From NCBI GenBank assembly GCA_944323055.1, contig CALUQZ010000012.1:1-45858 (forward strand): a stretch of DNA of 45,858 bases, written 5' to 3'. The notes under the pieces are model-generated. The model ran no database searches. It had not been told where the DNA came from and saw only the letters and a list, made by a program, of their open reading frames with translations. This stretch comes from an uncultured Acholeplasmatales bacterium. Its GTDB lineage: Bacteria > Bacillota_I > Bacilli_A > Acholeplasmatales > Anaeroplasmataceae. The stretch's first letter is position 1; the number at the start of each line of letters is the position of its first letter. This document shows, piece by piece, positions 16,388-25,634 of the stretch. The translations under genes were made by a program, and so were the position numbers.

Positions 16388-19300
16388 GTGAATATAGATA
16401 ATTTGTTAAAGGAAGAATTAATAAGAAAAAAAGCTAGATTAATTAATGAAAGTAAGGCAAAAGAAAAACCTCTTGTCATTAGTGATGAGGATATTTTAAA
16501 ACTAGTTAAGTATAAGCCGCAAACAAAAGAAGAGTTTAATAAGTTAGTAAAAGTAGATTATCGTTATACTCAAGAGTTCTTAGATATTATTAGTGCTATT
16601 AGTAAAGAAACTAATAATTTAAGAGATTTAACTTTAGAAGTTAGTAATACTTTAAAAGAATTAGAAAAGAAATTAGTAGAAATAAATAAAAGAAATCGTT
16701 TATTATACTTACCTAAATTACCGGCTGCTTCATATGATTTAAATTCTACTAGTAATGACCCATTTGATTTGTTATTTAGAAGAAAATCTTTTAGAATCAC
16801 TAATGCTAATCAAGAAAGTTTTAAATTATTTAATGCTGTTTATCGTGACGCCTCAAAAATATATCGAGATAAAGGTATTAAAGATTTATATGTTGGCTAT
16901 CCGTTTATTAAAGGCAAAATAGCAGATGATTTTTATGTTCATGCCCCTTTAGCTTTATTTCCTATTAGTATAGAAAAAGGGATAGATTATATTAGATTAA
17001 AATTAGATACTTCAAGAGAAGTTACATATAATTCTCATTTAATTTTAGCTAATTATAAGTTTAATGAAATTAATAAGAGTTTACCAAATTGTCAAATTGA
17101 GGAACTGAATCTAGCTACTTTTTTAAAAGATTTAATTGATTTTTATGAAAATGAAGGTATTCATTTTTATGCTGTTCATAAGGAATTAACCCCTTTTGTC
17201 CAAGTTAGGGCAGAAAATTTAAAATATTATAGAATAGGTGATTATAGTATTGAATCTTATGCCGTATTAGCGCGGTTTTCTTCATATTCAACAGTCTTAC
17301 AAAAAGACTTTGAACAGATGCTTACTAATAAGGTTATTACTAATAATTTGTATAAACTTTTAGCTAGTGAAACAGCTAATTTTAATTCAGATACTGTTTA
17401 TGATGGTGAATTAGACTATGTTGGTGAGTTAAATAGCTCACAAGAAGAAGTGTTACGCACAATTTTAAACAAAGATGCGGTAGTTGTTGAAGGTCCTCCA
17501 GGTACTGGTAAATCGCAAACGATTACTAGTTTAGTTACTAATTTTGTTTTACAAGATAAATCAGTTTTATTAGTATCAGAAAAAAAGGCGGCTTTAGATG
17601 TTGTTTATTCTAGATTAGGTATTTTAAATAAATTTGCCTTACAGATAGATGATATTAATGATAAAGATAGTTTTTATAATTCTTTAGTTAATATTTTTAA
17701 AGATGATGATGTTAAAAATTTAAAAAGTAATCAAGAAGAATTAATAGATGTTAATAATAAGATTAATGTTATTATAAATAAATTTAAAAGAATAGATAAT
17801 ACTTTTTATGAACAAAATGATTACGGGGTAGCACCAGCTAGTATTTATTTAGAAACAAAGAGTTTTAATTTAGATAAGCCAGGTGAAAAGATTTTATATA
17901 ATGCTTTAAACAAAACACTAAGTCATTTTAATTTTACGGATTTATTGTATCAAGATATTAAAGATAGTTATGATAAATTTAGTGATATTGGTCTTTTAAA
18001 GAAGGAATTAGTTTATAAAAAATATGATAATTCTTTTATATCTTATTTAAAAGATGATTTATCTGATTATGAATTAATAGATGTATCTAGTGAAGGTAGA
18101 AATTTAGCTAGAGAAATTGAAGCATTTAGACAAAAAAGCTCTTTTAGGAGAATGTTTAAAGGAAAAATAAAAAAGAGTGTTAATAATTATGGTAAAAAAT
18201 ATTTTAGTAAAATTAATAAACAAATAAGAAAAAGTTTAATTGAAAATGGCTTAGATATAACAGATTTAGATGATTATTTAAGTTATGTAGATGGTAAAAA
18301 AATATATTCTACTTTAACAAAAGCTAATAAATATTATTTAAATGCATTAGAAGCTGTAATTAAAGAAAATGAACATGATATAGCTTTAGCTAATCAAAAA
18401 CTTTTAAATTATATTTTATATAACTATATTACAGTATATGAACAAAATAATGCGGATGCTTTAACTGATGTTCATAATTATAATGAATTATATAATACCT
18501 TAGATAGTTTATATCAAAAGAAACAAGCTATTGTGTTAAATATTGTTTATAATAAATTATTACAAGGTATTAAAAATATTAAACAAAGTGATAAATGGGA
18601 TGAACTAAATCATAATGTCGTTTCAGCTAAACGGAAATATAATTTAAGCCGTTTTTTAAATAGATATTATAGTTTATTTGATGATAACATTAAAATCTTT
18701 TTAATGACACCAGAAGTAGTTTCTGAAGTATTCCCTTTATTTCAAAAAAGCTTTGATTTAGTTATCTTTGATGAAGCAAGCCAGTTATATATTGAAAAGA
18801 GCATACCTACTATTTTTAGAGCGAAAAAATTAGTTGTTGCTGGTGATAGTAAACAACTAAGACCATCAAGTTTAGGTTCAGGTCGTTTAGAATATGATGT
18901 TGATGAGTATGATGAAGATAATATAGCTTTAGAAGAAGAAAGCTTACTTGAACTTGCTAAATATAAAATATTACCACCATTAGTATTAAATTTTCATTAT
19001 CGTTCTAAATATCAAGAATTGATTTCATTTTCAAATTATGCTTTTTATGATGATGATTTATATATTTCTCCTAATACTACAGATAAAGCTTATAATGCTA
19101 TTACAGTATATAAAATTGATAATGGTTTATGGATTAATCGTTCAAATAGACCAGAGGCAATTAAAGTTGTTAGTTTATTAAAAAATATAATTGAAACTAG
19201 AAAAAATAATGAGACAATAGGTATTATAACCTTTAATAGTCAACAAAGAGATATAATTGAAGATGAAATAGATCTTTTATGTAATAAAGATAGTGATTTT

Positions 19301-20041
19301 GCTAGTGCTATTAAAAGTGAATATAATCGTAAACAAGATGGTGAAGATATTGGCCTTTTTGTTAAGAATATTGAAAATGTTCAAGGTGATGAAAGAGACA
19401 TTATTATCTTTTCAATTGGATATGCTAAAAATGAGTATGGCAAATTAGTTCATAATTTTGGTTGGTTAAATCAAAAGGGTGGCGAAAATAGATTAAATGT
19501 TGCTATTACAAGAGCTAAACAACACGTCATTATTGTGACCTCTATTATGCCGTATGATTTAAAAATTGAGCAGACTACTAATAATGGTCCGCGTTATTTA
19601 AAGAAATATTTAGAATATTGTTTTGCAGTATCTAATAATGATGCTAAACAAGCTAAAGCTACTTTATATTCATTAAGAGAAATGAATATACTACCTAAAA
19701 CAAAAGAACAAGCTTTACTACAAGAAGTTTATCAAGAAATAAGAAGAAGAGGCTTTACATGTTTAGCTAATGTAGGTATTGGTAAATATAGTATAGCTTT
19801 AGCTATTAAACAAGATGATAAATATATTTTAGGTATTGAATTTGATACTATGCTATTTAAAAACATCAAAAATGAACGTGAAAGAGATTATTCACGCCGT
19901 AAATACATGGAAGCTAGAGGTTGGCGAATATATCGAATTTGGATTATGAATTGGTGGCGTAATAAAGATCTAGAAATTGATAATATTTGTTCTTATGTAG
20001 CTAGTATTTGTAAAAATAATACTTATTTAATAGAAGATTAA
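16388..20041 (+). CDS. SF1-family helicase with Vsr-like (MTES_1575) C-terminal domain
   Basis: A 1217-residue protein. An N-terminal region of about 350 residues of unclear fold precedes an SF1 (AAA_11/AAA_12, Upf1/Dna2-like) motor: Walker A GPPGTGKS at about 369, motif II VIFDEAS at about 794, GDSKQLRPS, NFHYRSKY, and NVQGDERDIIIFS and NVAITRAKQHVII near 1000-1050. The last 110 residues resemble the Vsr-fold MTES_1575 nuclease domain (GIEFDT ... RKYMEARGWRIYRIW). The canonical catalytic Asp of the IDLA strand reads IALA here, and the CDG/YH positions also differ, so cleavage activity is doubtful. GTG 16388 follows a strong AAGGAGGTGG site. Related fusions occur near defence genes; a role in DNA repair or anti-phage defence is inference. 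Confidence 0.82.
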   Translation: MNIDNLLKEELIRKKARLINESKAKEKPLVISDEDILKLVKYKPQTKEEFNKLVKVDYRYTQEFLDIISAISKETNNLRDLTLEVSNTLKELEKKLVEINKRNRLLYLPKLPAASYDLNSTSNDPFDLLFRRKSFRITNANQESFKLFNAVYRDASKIYRDKGIKDLYVGYPFIKGKIADDFYVHAPLALFPISIEKGIDYIRLKLDTSREVTYNSHLILANYKFNEINKSLPNCQIEELNLATFLKDLIDFYENEGIHFYAVHKELTPFVQVRAENLKYYRIGDYSIESYAVLARFSSYSTVLQKDFEQMLTNKVITNNLYKLLASETANFNSDTVYDGELDYVGELNSSQEEVLRTILNKDAVVVEGPPGTGKSQTITSLVTNFVLQDKSVLLVSEKKAALDVVYSRLGILNKFALQIDDINDKDSFYNSLVNIFKDDDVKNLKSNQEELIDVNNKINVIINKFKRIDNTFYEQNDYGVAPASIYLETKSFNLDKPGEKILYNALNKTLSHFNFTDLLYQDIKDSYDKFSDIGLLKKELVYKKYDNSFISYLKDDLSDYELIDVSSEGRNLAREIEAFRQKSSFRRMFKGKIKKSVNNYGKKYFSKINKQIRKSLIENGLDITDLDDYLSYVDGKKIYSTLTKANKYYLNALEAVIKENEHDIALANQKLLNYILYNYITVYEQNNADALTDVHNYNELYNTLDSLYQKKQAIVLNIVYNKLLQGIKNIKQSDKWDELNHNVVSAKRKYNLSRFLNRYYSLFDDNIKIFLMTPEVVSEVFPLFQKSFDLVIFDEASQLYIEKSIPTIFRAKKLVVAGDSKQLRPSSLGSGRLEYDVDEYDEDNIALEEESLLELAKYKILPPLVLNFHYRSKYQELISFSNYAFYDDDLYISPNTTDKAYNAITVYKIDNGLWINRSNRPEAIKVVSLLKNIIETRKNNETIGIITFNSQQRDIIEDEIDLLCNKDSDFASAIKSEYNRKQDGEDIGLFVKNIENVQGDERDIIIFSIGYAKNEYGKLVHNFGWLNQKGGENRLNVAITRAKQHVIIVTSIMPYDLKIEQTTNNGPRYLKKYLEYCFAVSNNDAKQAKATLYSLREMNILPKTKEQALLQEVYQEIRRRGFTCLANVGIGKYSIALAIKQDDKYILGIEFDTMLFKNIKNERERDYSRRKYMEARGWRIYRIWIMNWWRNKDLEIDNICSYVASICKNNTYLIED

Positions 20042-20057
20042 AGAGAGGATAATTAAT

Positions 20058-20300
20058 ATGTGGGTTTTATATTTATTTATAGCTTTAGTAGTATTATTAA
20101 TTATTTTAAAACTATTAAAGTTCAGTTTAAAAACAATAATTAAAATAGCCATTAACACCTTAATTGGTTTAGTTGTTGTGTATTTATTAAATTTAATTCC
20201 AGGTGTTGATATTCCACTTGAATGGTGGTCTGGATTAATTGTAGGGGTTTTCGGTATTCCGGGAGCGATTGTGTTGTTAATAATTAGTTTCATTATTTAA
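20058..20300 (+). CDS. BofA family integral membrane protein
   Basis: 80 residues, with an N-terminal hydrophobic helix followed by INTLIGLVVVYLLN and GVFGIPGAIVLLI, the pattern of the BofA family (PF07441). In spore formers BofA inhibits processing of pro-sigma-K; no sporulation gene is visible here, and BofA-like proteins also occur in non-spore-formers. AGAGAGGATAATT precedes the start. It is followed after one base by the M16C peptidase gene. Confidence 0.72.
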   Translation: MWVLYLFIALVVLLIILKLLKFSLKTIIKIAINTLIGLVVVYLLNLIPGVDIPLEWWSGLIVGVFGIPGAIVLLIISFII

Positions 20301-20301
20301 T

Positions 20302-23160
20302 ATGAAATATACATTAATTAAAGAAAAATTCATTAAAGAAATTAATTCTAAAGTATCTTTATATCTTCATAATCAAACTAAAGCTCATATTTGTACAATT
20401 TCTAATGATGACAATAATAAAGTATTTACGATTGGTTTTAAAACACCAGCTTATAAAAATACTGGACTAACTCACATCTTAGAACATAGTGTTTTATGTG
20501 GTTCTAGAAAATATAATGTTAAAGATCCTTTTGTTGAGCTTTCAAAAGGTTCTTTAAATACTTATTTAAATGCTATAACATTTGCTGATAAAACATTATT
20601 TCCGTGTGCTAGTACTAATTTACAAGATTTTAAAAATTTAACTGATGTGTATTTAGATGCGGTATTTTATCCTAATATTTACAAATATAAAGAAATATTT
20701 TATCAAGAAGGACATCATTTAAATATTTTAAATAAAAATGATGAATTAACATATAATGGTGTAGTTTATAACGAAATGAAAGGGGCATATTCAAACCCTG
20801 AACAAAAGCTAACCGATTTGATTATGGAATCTTTATTTAAAGATACTAATTATAGGTTTAACTCTGGTGGTAATCCATTAAATATAGTAGATTTAACCTA
20901 TGATGAATTTATTAATTATCATAAGAAATATTATCATCCTTCTAATAGTTTTATTTATTTATATGGTAATTTAGATTTTACAGAAAGATTAAATTATTTA
21001 GATGAGAATTATTTATCTAATTTTTCATATCAAGAAATAGATAATGAGATTATTAAACAAGAAGTTTATGATAAGCCTATAAATGTAATAGATTATTACG
21101 AAGTTAGTCCTAATGAAAAGTTAGAAAACAAAACTTTTTTAACTTATAATGTTTGTTTAAAAGATAATAAAAATCAAAAAGAATTATTAGCAATATCATT
21201 AATAATATCTATTTTATTTAAAGTTGAAGGTGCTCCTTTAACTAAAAAGATAATAGATAATAAATTAGCTGAAGATGTCTATGTTTCTTTTAATAGTGAT
21301 ATTTTACAACCAGTTATAAGTATTACTTTAGTTAATTCTAATTATGATAAAAAAGATGATTTTATTAAATTAATTGATAGTTCTATAAAGGAATATATTA
21401 ATACTGGTTTACCACATAAAGATATCTTAAATTTAATGGATTTTAATGAATTTAAGTTAAGAGAAAGTTATTTTTCTAGTACTCCTTTAGGTCTTAATTA
21501 TATTATCACTAGTTTTTCTTCGATTTTATATGATAATTTAGATCCTTTTAGTAGTTTATGTTACATTAAACATTATACTAATTTAAGAGAAGACATTCAT
21601 AATAATTATTTTGAAGATTTATTAGCAAAAACTATCTTATATAATAATCATAAGTCTTATGTAGCTTTAATTCCTAAAGTTAATATTATAGATAAAGAAA
21701 AAGAAACATTAAAAGGAATAAAAGAAAAATTAAGTGAAGAAGAAATAGAAAACTTAATTAAATTCAATCAAGATTTAATTAAATTTAAAACAAGAAAAGA
21801 AGATAAGAAAGATTTAAATTCTATTCCTAAATTAAAAAAAGAAGATTTAAATTATTTACCTACAAAGCTTAATTTAGAAGTTATAGATGCTAAATATCCT
21901 TTAACTTTTAGTAATTATTTTACTAATGATATTAATTATATTTCTTATTTATTTGATTTATCTAATTTTAATGAAGAAGATTTAAAATATACCTTTTTAT
22001 TAACTAATTTATTATTATCTATTGATACTAAAAATTATAATTATCAAGAACTAAATCAATTAAAATTAGCTTTAACAGGCTCTTTTTCTTATAAAGTAAA
22101 TACTTTAACTAAAAAAGATAATACTTATAAAGTCTATTTAATAATTAATTTTAGTTATTTAAATACAAAAGCTAAAGAAGTATTTAAATTAGTTAAAGAA
22201 GTTAGTTTTAATACTATATTTACAGATGATAAAAGATTAGAAGAACTACTTAAAGAGCTAAAAGCAACAATCTCTTATAGTTTAGCAGATAGTAGTGTTT
22301 ATTTAGCTTTAAATAAAGCTTTAGCTTGTTTTAATGAGGAAAGTTATATTAATGATTTGTTTAATGGCATTAGTAGTTATAATTTTATTAAAGAATTATG
22401 TGATAATTATGATAAATTAAAAAATCAAATAATTAATAAACTAGAAAGAATCTATTCTTTAGTATTTAATAAAAAACATTTTAGAGCGCATATTACAGCT
22501 AATGATATTTCATCTAAAGACTACATTGATTGTTTTTTTGAAAAATTAAAAGATAATGATTATAATTCTAAAATTATATTTAAACCTAATTTAAAAAATA
22601 TAGCTTATACTACAACTTTTGATGTTAATTATAATGTTTTAGTAGCTAAATATAGTAACAAATATCAAGATTATCTTAGTTTATTAGAAAACATAATTAA
22701 TTATGATTACTTATGGCCAAAAATAAGGGCTTTAGGTGGAGCTTATGGTGCTATGTTAATAACTAGTAAAGAGAACTATTTAGTTTTTGCAAGTTATAGT
22801 GATCCTCATATTCATAAAACGATTGAAGCATTTAAAAATGTGGTAGATTTTATTGAACATATAAATTGTAGTGAAGATGAACTTTTAAAATATAAAATTG
22901 GTGTTATAGGTAGTAAAAGTTTTCCATTACATGTAAGGTCTATGGGTTCTAAAGCTTTCTTTAATTATCTTAAAGGGTATAGTTATGATGATTTTGTTAA
23001 ACAAAGAAAAGCTATTATTGACTGTGATGTTAATAAATTAAAAGAGTTAAATAAATTATTTAAGGAAGCTTTAGCTAATAGTGCTATTTGTGTTATTGGG
23101 GCTAAAGAAAAAATAGAAGAGAATAAAGAGTTATTTGATGATATTTTAGAATTAAAATAA
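20302..23160 (+). CDS. M16C family zinc peptidase (presequence-protease type)
   Basis: 952 residues, the normal length for the single-chain, four-domain M16C peptidases (PreP/CymG-like). The inverted zinc motif HILEH is at residues 58-62, the third ligand is in YNEMKGAYSNPE at about 157, and the conserved ALGGAYGA-type region is present near the C-terminus (IRALGGAYGA, about 809-818). Such enzymes degrade peptides in the cytoplasm. ATG 20302 lies one base after the BofA-like gene and has no clear ribosome site of its own, so it may depend on translational coupling. The codon choice is extremely AT-rich. Confidence 0.88.
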   Translation: MKYTLIKEKFIKEINSKVSLYLHNQTKAHICTISNDDNNKVFTIGFKTPAYKNTGLTHILEHSVLCGSRKYNVKDPFVELSKGSLNTYLNAITFADKTLFPCASTNLQDFKNLTDVYLDAVFYPNIYKYKEIFYQEGHHLNILNKNDELTYNGVVYNEMKGAYSNPEQKLTDLIMESLFKDTNYRFNSGGNPLNIVDLTYDEFINYHKKYYHPSNSFIYLYGNLDFTERLNYLDENYLSNFSYQEIDNEIIKQEVYDKPINVIDYYEVSPNEKLENKTFLTYNVCLKDNKNQKELLAISLIISILFKVEGAPLTKKIIDNKLAEDVYVSFNSDILQPVISITLVNSNYDKKDDFIKLIDSSIKEYINTGLPHKDILNLMDFNEFKLRESYFSSTPLGLNYIITSFSSILYDNLDPFSSLCYIKHYTNLREDIHNNYFEDLLAKTILYNNHKSYVALIPKVNIIDKEKETLKGIKEKLSEEEIENLIKFNQDLIKFKTRKEDKKDLNSIPKLKKEDLNYLPTKLNLEVIDAKYPLTFSNYFTNDINYISYLFDLSNFNEEDLKYTFLLTNLLLSIDTKNYNYQELNQLKLALTGSFSYKVNTLTKKDNTYKVYLIINFSYLNTKAKEVFKLVKEVSFNTIFTDDKRLEELLKELKATISYSLADSSVYLALNKALACFNEESYINDLFNGISSYNFIKELCDNYDKLKNQIINKLERIYSLVFNKKHFRAHITANDISSKDYIDCFFEKLKDNDYNSKIIFKPNLKNIAYTTTFDVNYNVLVAKYSNKYQDYLSLLENIINYDYLWPKIRALGGAYGAMLITSKENYLVFASYSDPHIHKTIEAFKNVVDFIEHINCSEDELLKYKIGVIGSKSFPLHVRSMGSKAFFNYLKGYSYDDFVKQRKAIIDCDVNKLKELNKLFKEALANSAICVIGAKEKIEENKELFDDILELK

Positions 23161-23228
23161 GATGTTGTTTATGGCTTAGTAATAGTATTATTAGAATTTT
23201 TGTTCATTAGAAAAATATAAAAAATAAC

Positions 23229-23254
23229 GAGTAGTACCTTAGTTGATACTACTC
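23229..23254. terminator. Hairpin between convergent genes, probable bidirectional terminator
   Basis: GAGTAGTA (23229-23236) pairs with TACTACTC (23247-23254) around a ten-base loop, with A-rich sequence before and T-rich sequence after. It lies between the ends of the M16C gene and the minus-strand TIGR04076 gene. Confidence 0.65.
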
Positions 23255-23257
23255 ATT

Positions 23258-23563
23258 TTAGTCTATTCTTTCTAGTAAAAAAGAAACAGGTCTTAGTCCG
23301 TCATTACAAGATACTATGGCACTATTTTCATTTTTTAGCCAATTGTCAAATATTTTATTGCCGCCACTGCTTAAAGCTAAGGCATAGGGATAGATATTTA
23401 ACCAAGCACTCTCACATAAATCTTTTGGTTTATTATAGCCATCAAATAGATAAGTCATACCTTCTTTATAAGGACAAGGATTTTTAGTTTGGGGGAGTTC
23501 ATAAATATCGATTAAATCAGTATGAGAACATTTTTTTATAATAGTTATTTTAATTTTGTACAC
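23258..23563 (-). CDS. TIGR04076 family protein
   Basis: About 101 residues. The IKITIIKKCSH start, the CPYKEGMTYLF motif, the CESAWLNIYPYALALSSGG segment and the CNDGLRPVSFLLERID end match the TIGR04076 family of short, cysteine-containing proteins of unknown function. GTG 23563 is the preferred start because GGTG lies five to six bases upstream; a TTG at 23575 would extend it by four residues. It is the only minus-strand gene in this part of the window and has its own weak promoter. Confidence 0.72.
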   Translation of the reverse strand: MYKIKITIIKKCSHTDLIDIYELPQTKNPCPYKEGMTYLFDGYNKPKDLCESAWLNIYPYALALSSGGNKIFDNWLKNENSAIVSCNDGLRPVSFLLERID

Positions 23564-23584
23564 TTTAATCACCAAATTTATTTT

Positions 23585-23590
23585 ACTATA
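23585..23590 (-). promoter_or_regulatory. Probable -10 of the TIGR04076 gene
   Basis: TATAGT on the minus strand, about 22 bases upstream of the GTG start. The -35 is not convincing. Confidence 0.35.
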
Positions 23591-23649
23591 ATTAAGTACT
23601 AGATACTATATTAACATAAAAATTTAATGATTTTTTTAGATAAACGTAT

Positions 23650-23655
23650 TATAAT
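23650..23655 (+). promoter_or_regulatory. Probable -10 of tatD
   Basis: A consensus TATAAT 23 bases before the GTG start of tatD, and close to where a transcript for the following four genes would begin. No consensus -35 was found. Confidence 0.4.
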
Positions 23656-23678
23656 ATACAAATAAGTGAGGTGGTTTT

Positions 23679-24440
23679 GTGATTGATTCACATTGTCATT
23701 TGTTTGATTTAGCTTTTATTAATGATGTATATGAAACAATTGATAGAGCTAAAGAAGTTAATGTTAGAAAGATATTGTTAGTAGGTTTTTCTAATAGTAC
23801 TAATATAGCTAGTTTAGAATTAGCTAAAAAATATCCTAGTTATTTATATCCAACTTGTGGAGTTCATCCTAGTGAAATTACGGAAAATTATTTAGAAGAT
23901 ATTTTAAATTTAGAAAAAATTATAAAGAATAATAAAGTTTATGCAATTGGAGAGTGTGGACTTGATTATCATTATGATACATTATATAAGGAAGAACAAA
24001 AAAAGGCGTTAGAAGAACAAATAAAATTAAGTATAAAATATGATTTGCCACTTGTAATACATTCAAGGGATGCTATTAGTGATACGTATAACATTTTAAA
24101 AAAATATCCGAAAGCTTATGGTGTAATGCATTGTTATAGTGGCAGTAAGGAAATGGCTTTAGAGTTTTTAAAACTTGGGTTTTATATCAGTTTAGGTGGT
24201 CCGGTAACTTTTAAGAATGCTAGGGTGCCTAAAGAGGTTGCTGAAGTAGTCCCGCTTGATAAGTTGTTAATTGAAACTGATAGTCCTTATTTAGCTCCTA
24301 CGCCTTTTAGAGGTAAGAGGAATGAGCCAAGTTATTTACCTTATATATTAAAAGAAATAAGTGAAATTAAAAAAATAGAAATTGATAAGTTAGAAGAGCA
24401 ATTAGAAAATAATACAATAAAATTATTTAGATTGGAGTAA
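23679..24440 (+). CDS. tatD: TatD family metal-dependent hydrolase (DNase)
   Basis: 253 residues of the TatD/YcfH family of metal-dependent nucleases. All landmarks are present: DSHCHLFD at 3-10, GECGLDYHYD at about 89-98, VIHSRDA, GVMHCYSGS and ETDSPYLAP. The length is normal. GTG start with GAGGTGG upstream. It is followed after four bases by the HtrA-like gene, probably in one transcript. Confidence 0.93.
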   Translation: MIDSHCHLFDLAFINDVYETIDRAKEVNVRKILLVGFSNSTNIASLELAKKYPSYLYPTCGVHPSEITENYLEDILNLEKIIKNNKVYAIGECGLDYHYDTLYKEEQKKALEEQIKLSIKYDLPLVIHSRDAISDTYNILKKYPKAYGVMHCYSGSKEMALEFLKLGFYISLGGPVTFKNARVPKEVAEVVPLDKLLIETDSPYLAPTPFRGKRNEPSYLPYILKEISEIKKIEIDKLEEQLENNTIKLFRLE

Positions 24441-24444
24441 GAAA

Positions 24445-25629
24445 ATGAAAAGAAAAATATGTGCTTTTATGATGGGTATAGTTTTGCTTTTAAGTTTAGC
24501 TAGTTGTAATTTATCTTTTACAAATCCTAATTTTGATATTAGTTCAGTTCTGACAGACGATGCTAATTATGAAATTATTCAGACTAATATTACTAAAACT
24601 GTAGAAGAGGTTAAAAAGAGTTGTGTTGGTGTTTATGTAGAACTTGATAATTCGGCTTCTATTGGTTCTGGTGTCATTTATAAAATGATTGATAAAAACA
24701 CTAATGAGGATGCAACTGAAGATAGCACAGATGTGTTATGTTATGTTGTAACAAATGAACATGTTATAAATAGTACAGGTAGTTCAAGAGCTAGTTATTA
24801 TGTTTATTTAGGAAATGATGATTATATTAAAGCTGATCCGGTTGGCAGTGATGCTACTAATGATTTAGCAGTTTTGACTTTTAGTGTCGATTTAACTGAT
24901 TATGATTTAACAGCTTGTGAAATGTTTGAAGATGAATCTAATTTAGCTTTAGTAGGTAACTTTTGTATAGCTATTGGTTGTCCACTTGATTTAAATAACT
25001 ATAATTATGTTTCTATTGGTAATATTTCTAAAGTATCATTAGGGGAAATTATGCATACGGCAGCTATCAATCCTGGTAATAGTGGTGGTGCGTTATTTTC
25101 TGTTAATGGTAAGTTAATTGGCATTAATGCTAGAAAAAATACAATTATTGAAGAAGGTAGTGAATTAGTACCTATTGAAGGTATGGGGTATGCTATTCCA
25201 ATTTGGACAGCTAAAAAAGTAATTAGTGATATTGAAACAAATAATCAAGCTATTATTAGACCTACTTTAGGAGTAACAGTTCAAACTGTTAATGTCACAT
25301 TAAATGAGGAAGATAAAAATAGATTGCCTAATACAATTATAAATGATGATGAAGGTGCCTATAACGATTTAAAACAAGGTGTAGTAATAACAGCAGTAAC
25401 TATTGATGGTAATGCTTATAAAGCTAAATCAAATGATGACTTAGCTGAAGGTGGTTTAAGAGTAGGTGATGTTATATACAAAGTAAATGACACAGTAATT
25501 ACTCGTAATGATGATATTTCTTATGAAATAGGTATAACTATGCCAGGTGATAAGATGAATATAGTTGTATTTAGACAGCTTACTGATGGTTGGCATGCTT
25601 TTAATTATGAAGTTGTTATGAATGCGTGA
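24445..25629 (+). CDS. HtrA/DegP-like trypsin-type serine protease, lipoprotein
   Basis: 394 residues. A lipoprotein signal with lipobox LASC (cysteine at 21) is followed by an S1C protease domain with His in VTNEHVI, Asp in TNDLAVL and Ser in INPGNSGGALF, then one PDZ domain (about 280-390: TLGVTVQTV ... GLRVGDVIYKVN ... DISYEIG). It probably acts outside the cell, anchored to the membrane, in protein quality control. Most Gram-positive HtrA proteins are anchored by a membrane helix; the lipid anchor is a variant. The end overlaps the region of the next gene's start. Confidence 0.9.
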   Translation: MKRKICAFMMGIVLLLSLASCNLSFTNPNFDISSVLTDDANYEIIQTNITKTVEEVKKSCVGVYVELDNSASIGSGVIYKMIDKNTNEDATEDSTDVLCYVVTNEHVINSTGSSRASYYVYLGNDDYIKADPVGSDATNDLAVLTFSVDLTDYDLTACEMFEDESNLALVGNFCIAIGCPLDLNNYNYVSIGNISKVSLGEIMHTAAINPGNSGGALFSVNGKLIGINARKNTIIEEGSELVPIEGMGYAIPIWTAKKVISDIETNNQAIIRPTLGVTVQTVNVTLNEEDKNRLPNTIINDDEGAYNDLKQGVVITAVTIDGNAYKAKSNDDLAEGGLRVGDVIYKVNDTVITRNDDISYEIGITMPGDKMNIVVFRQLTDGWHAFNYEVVMNA

Positions 25630-25634
25630 TAATT

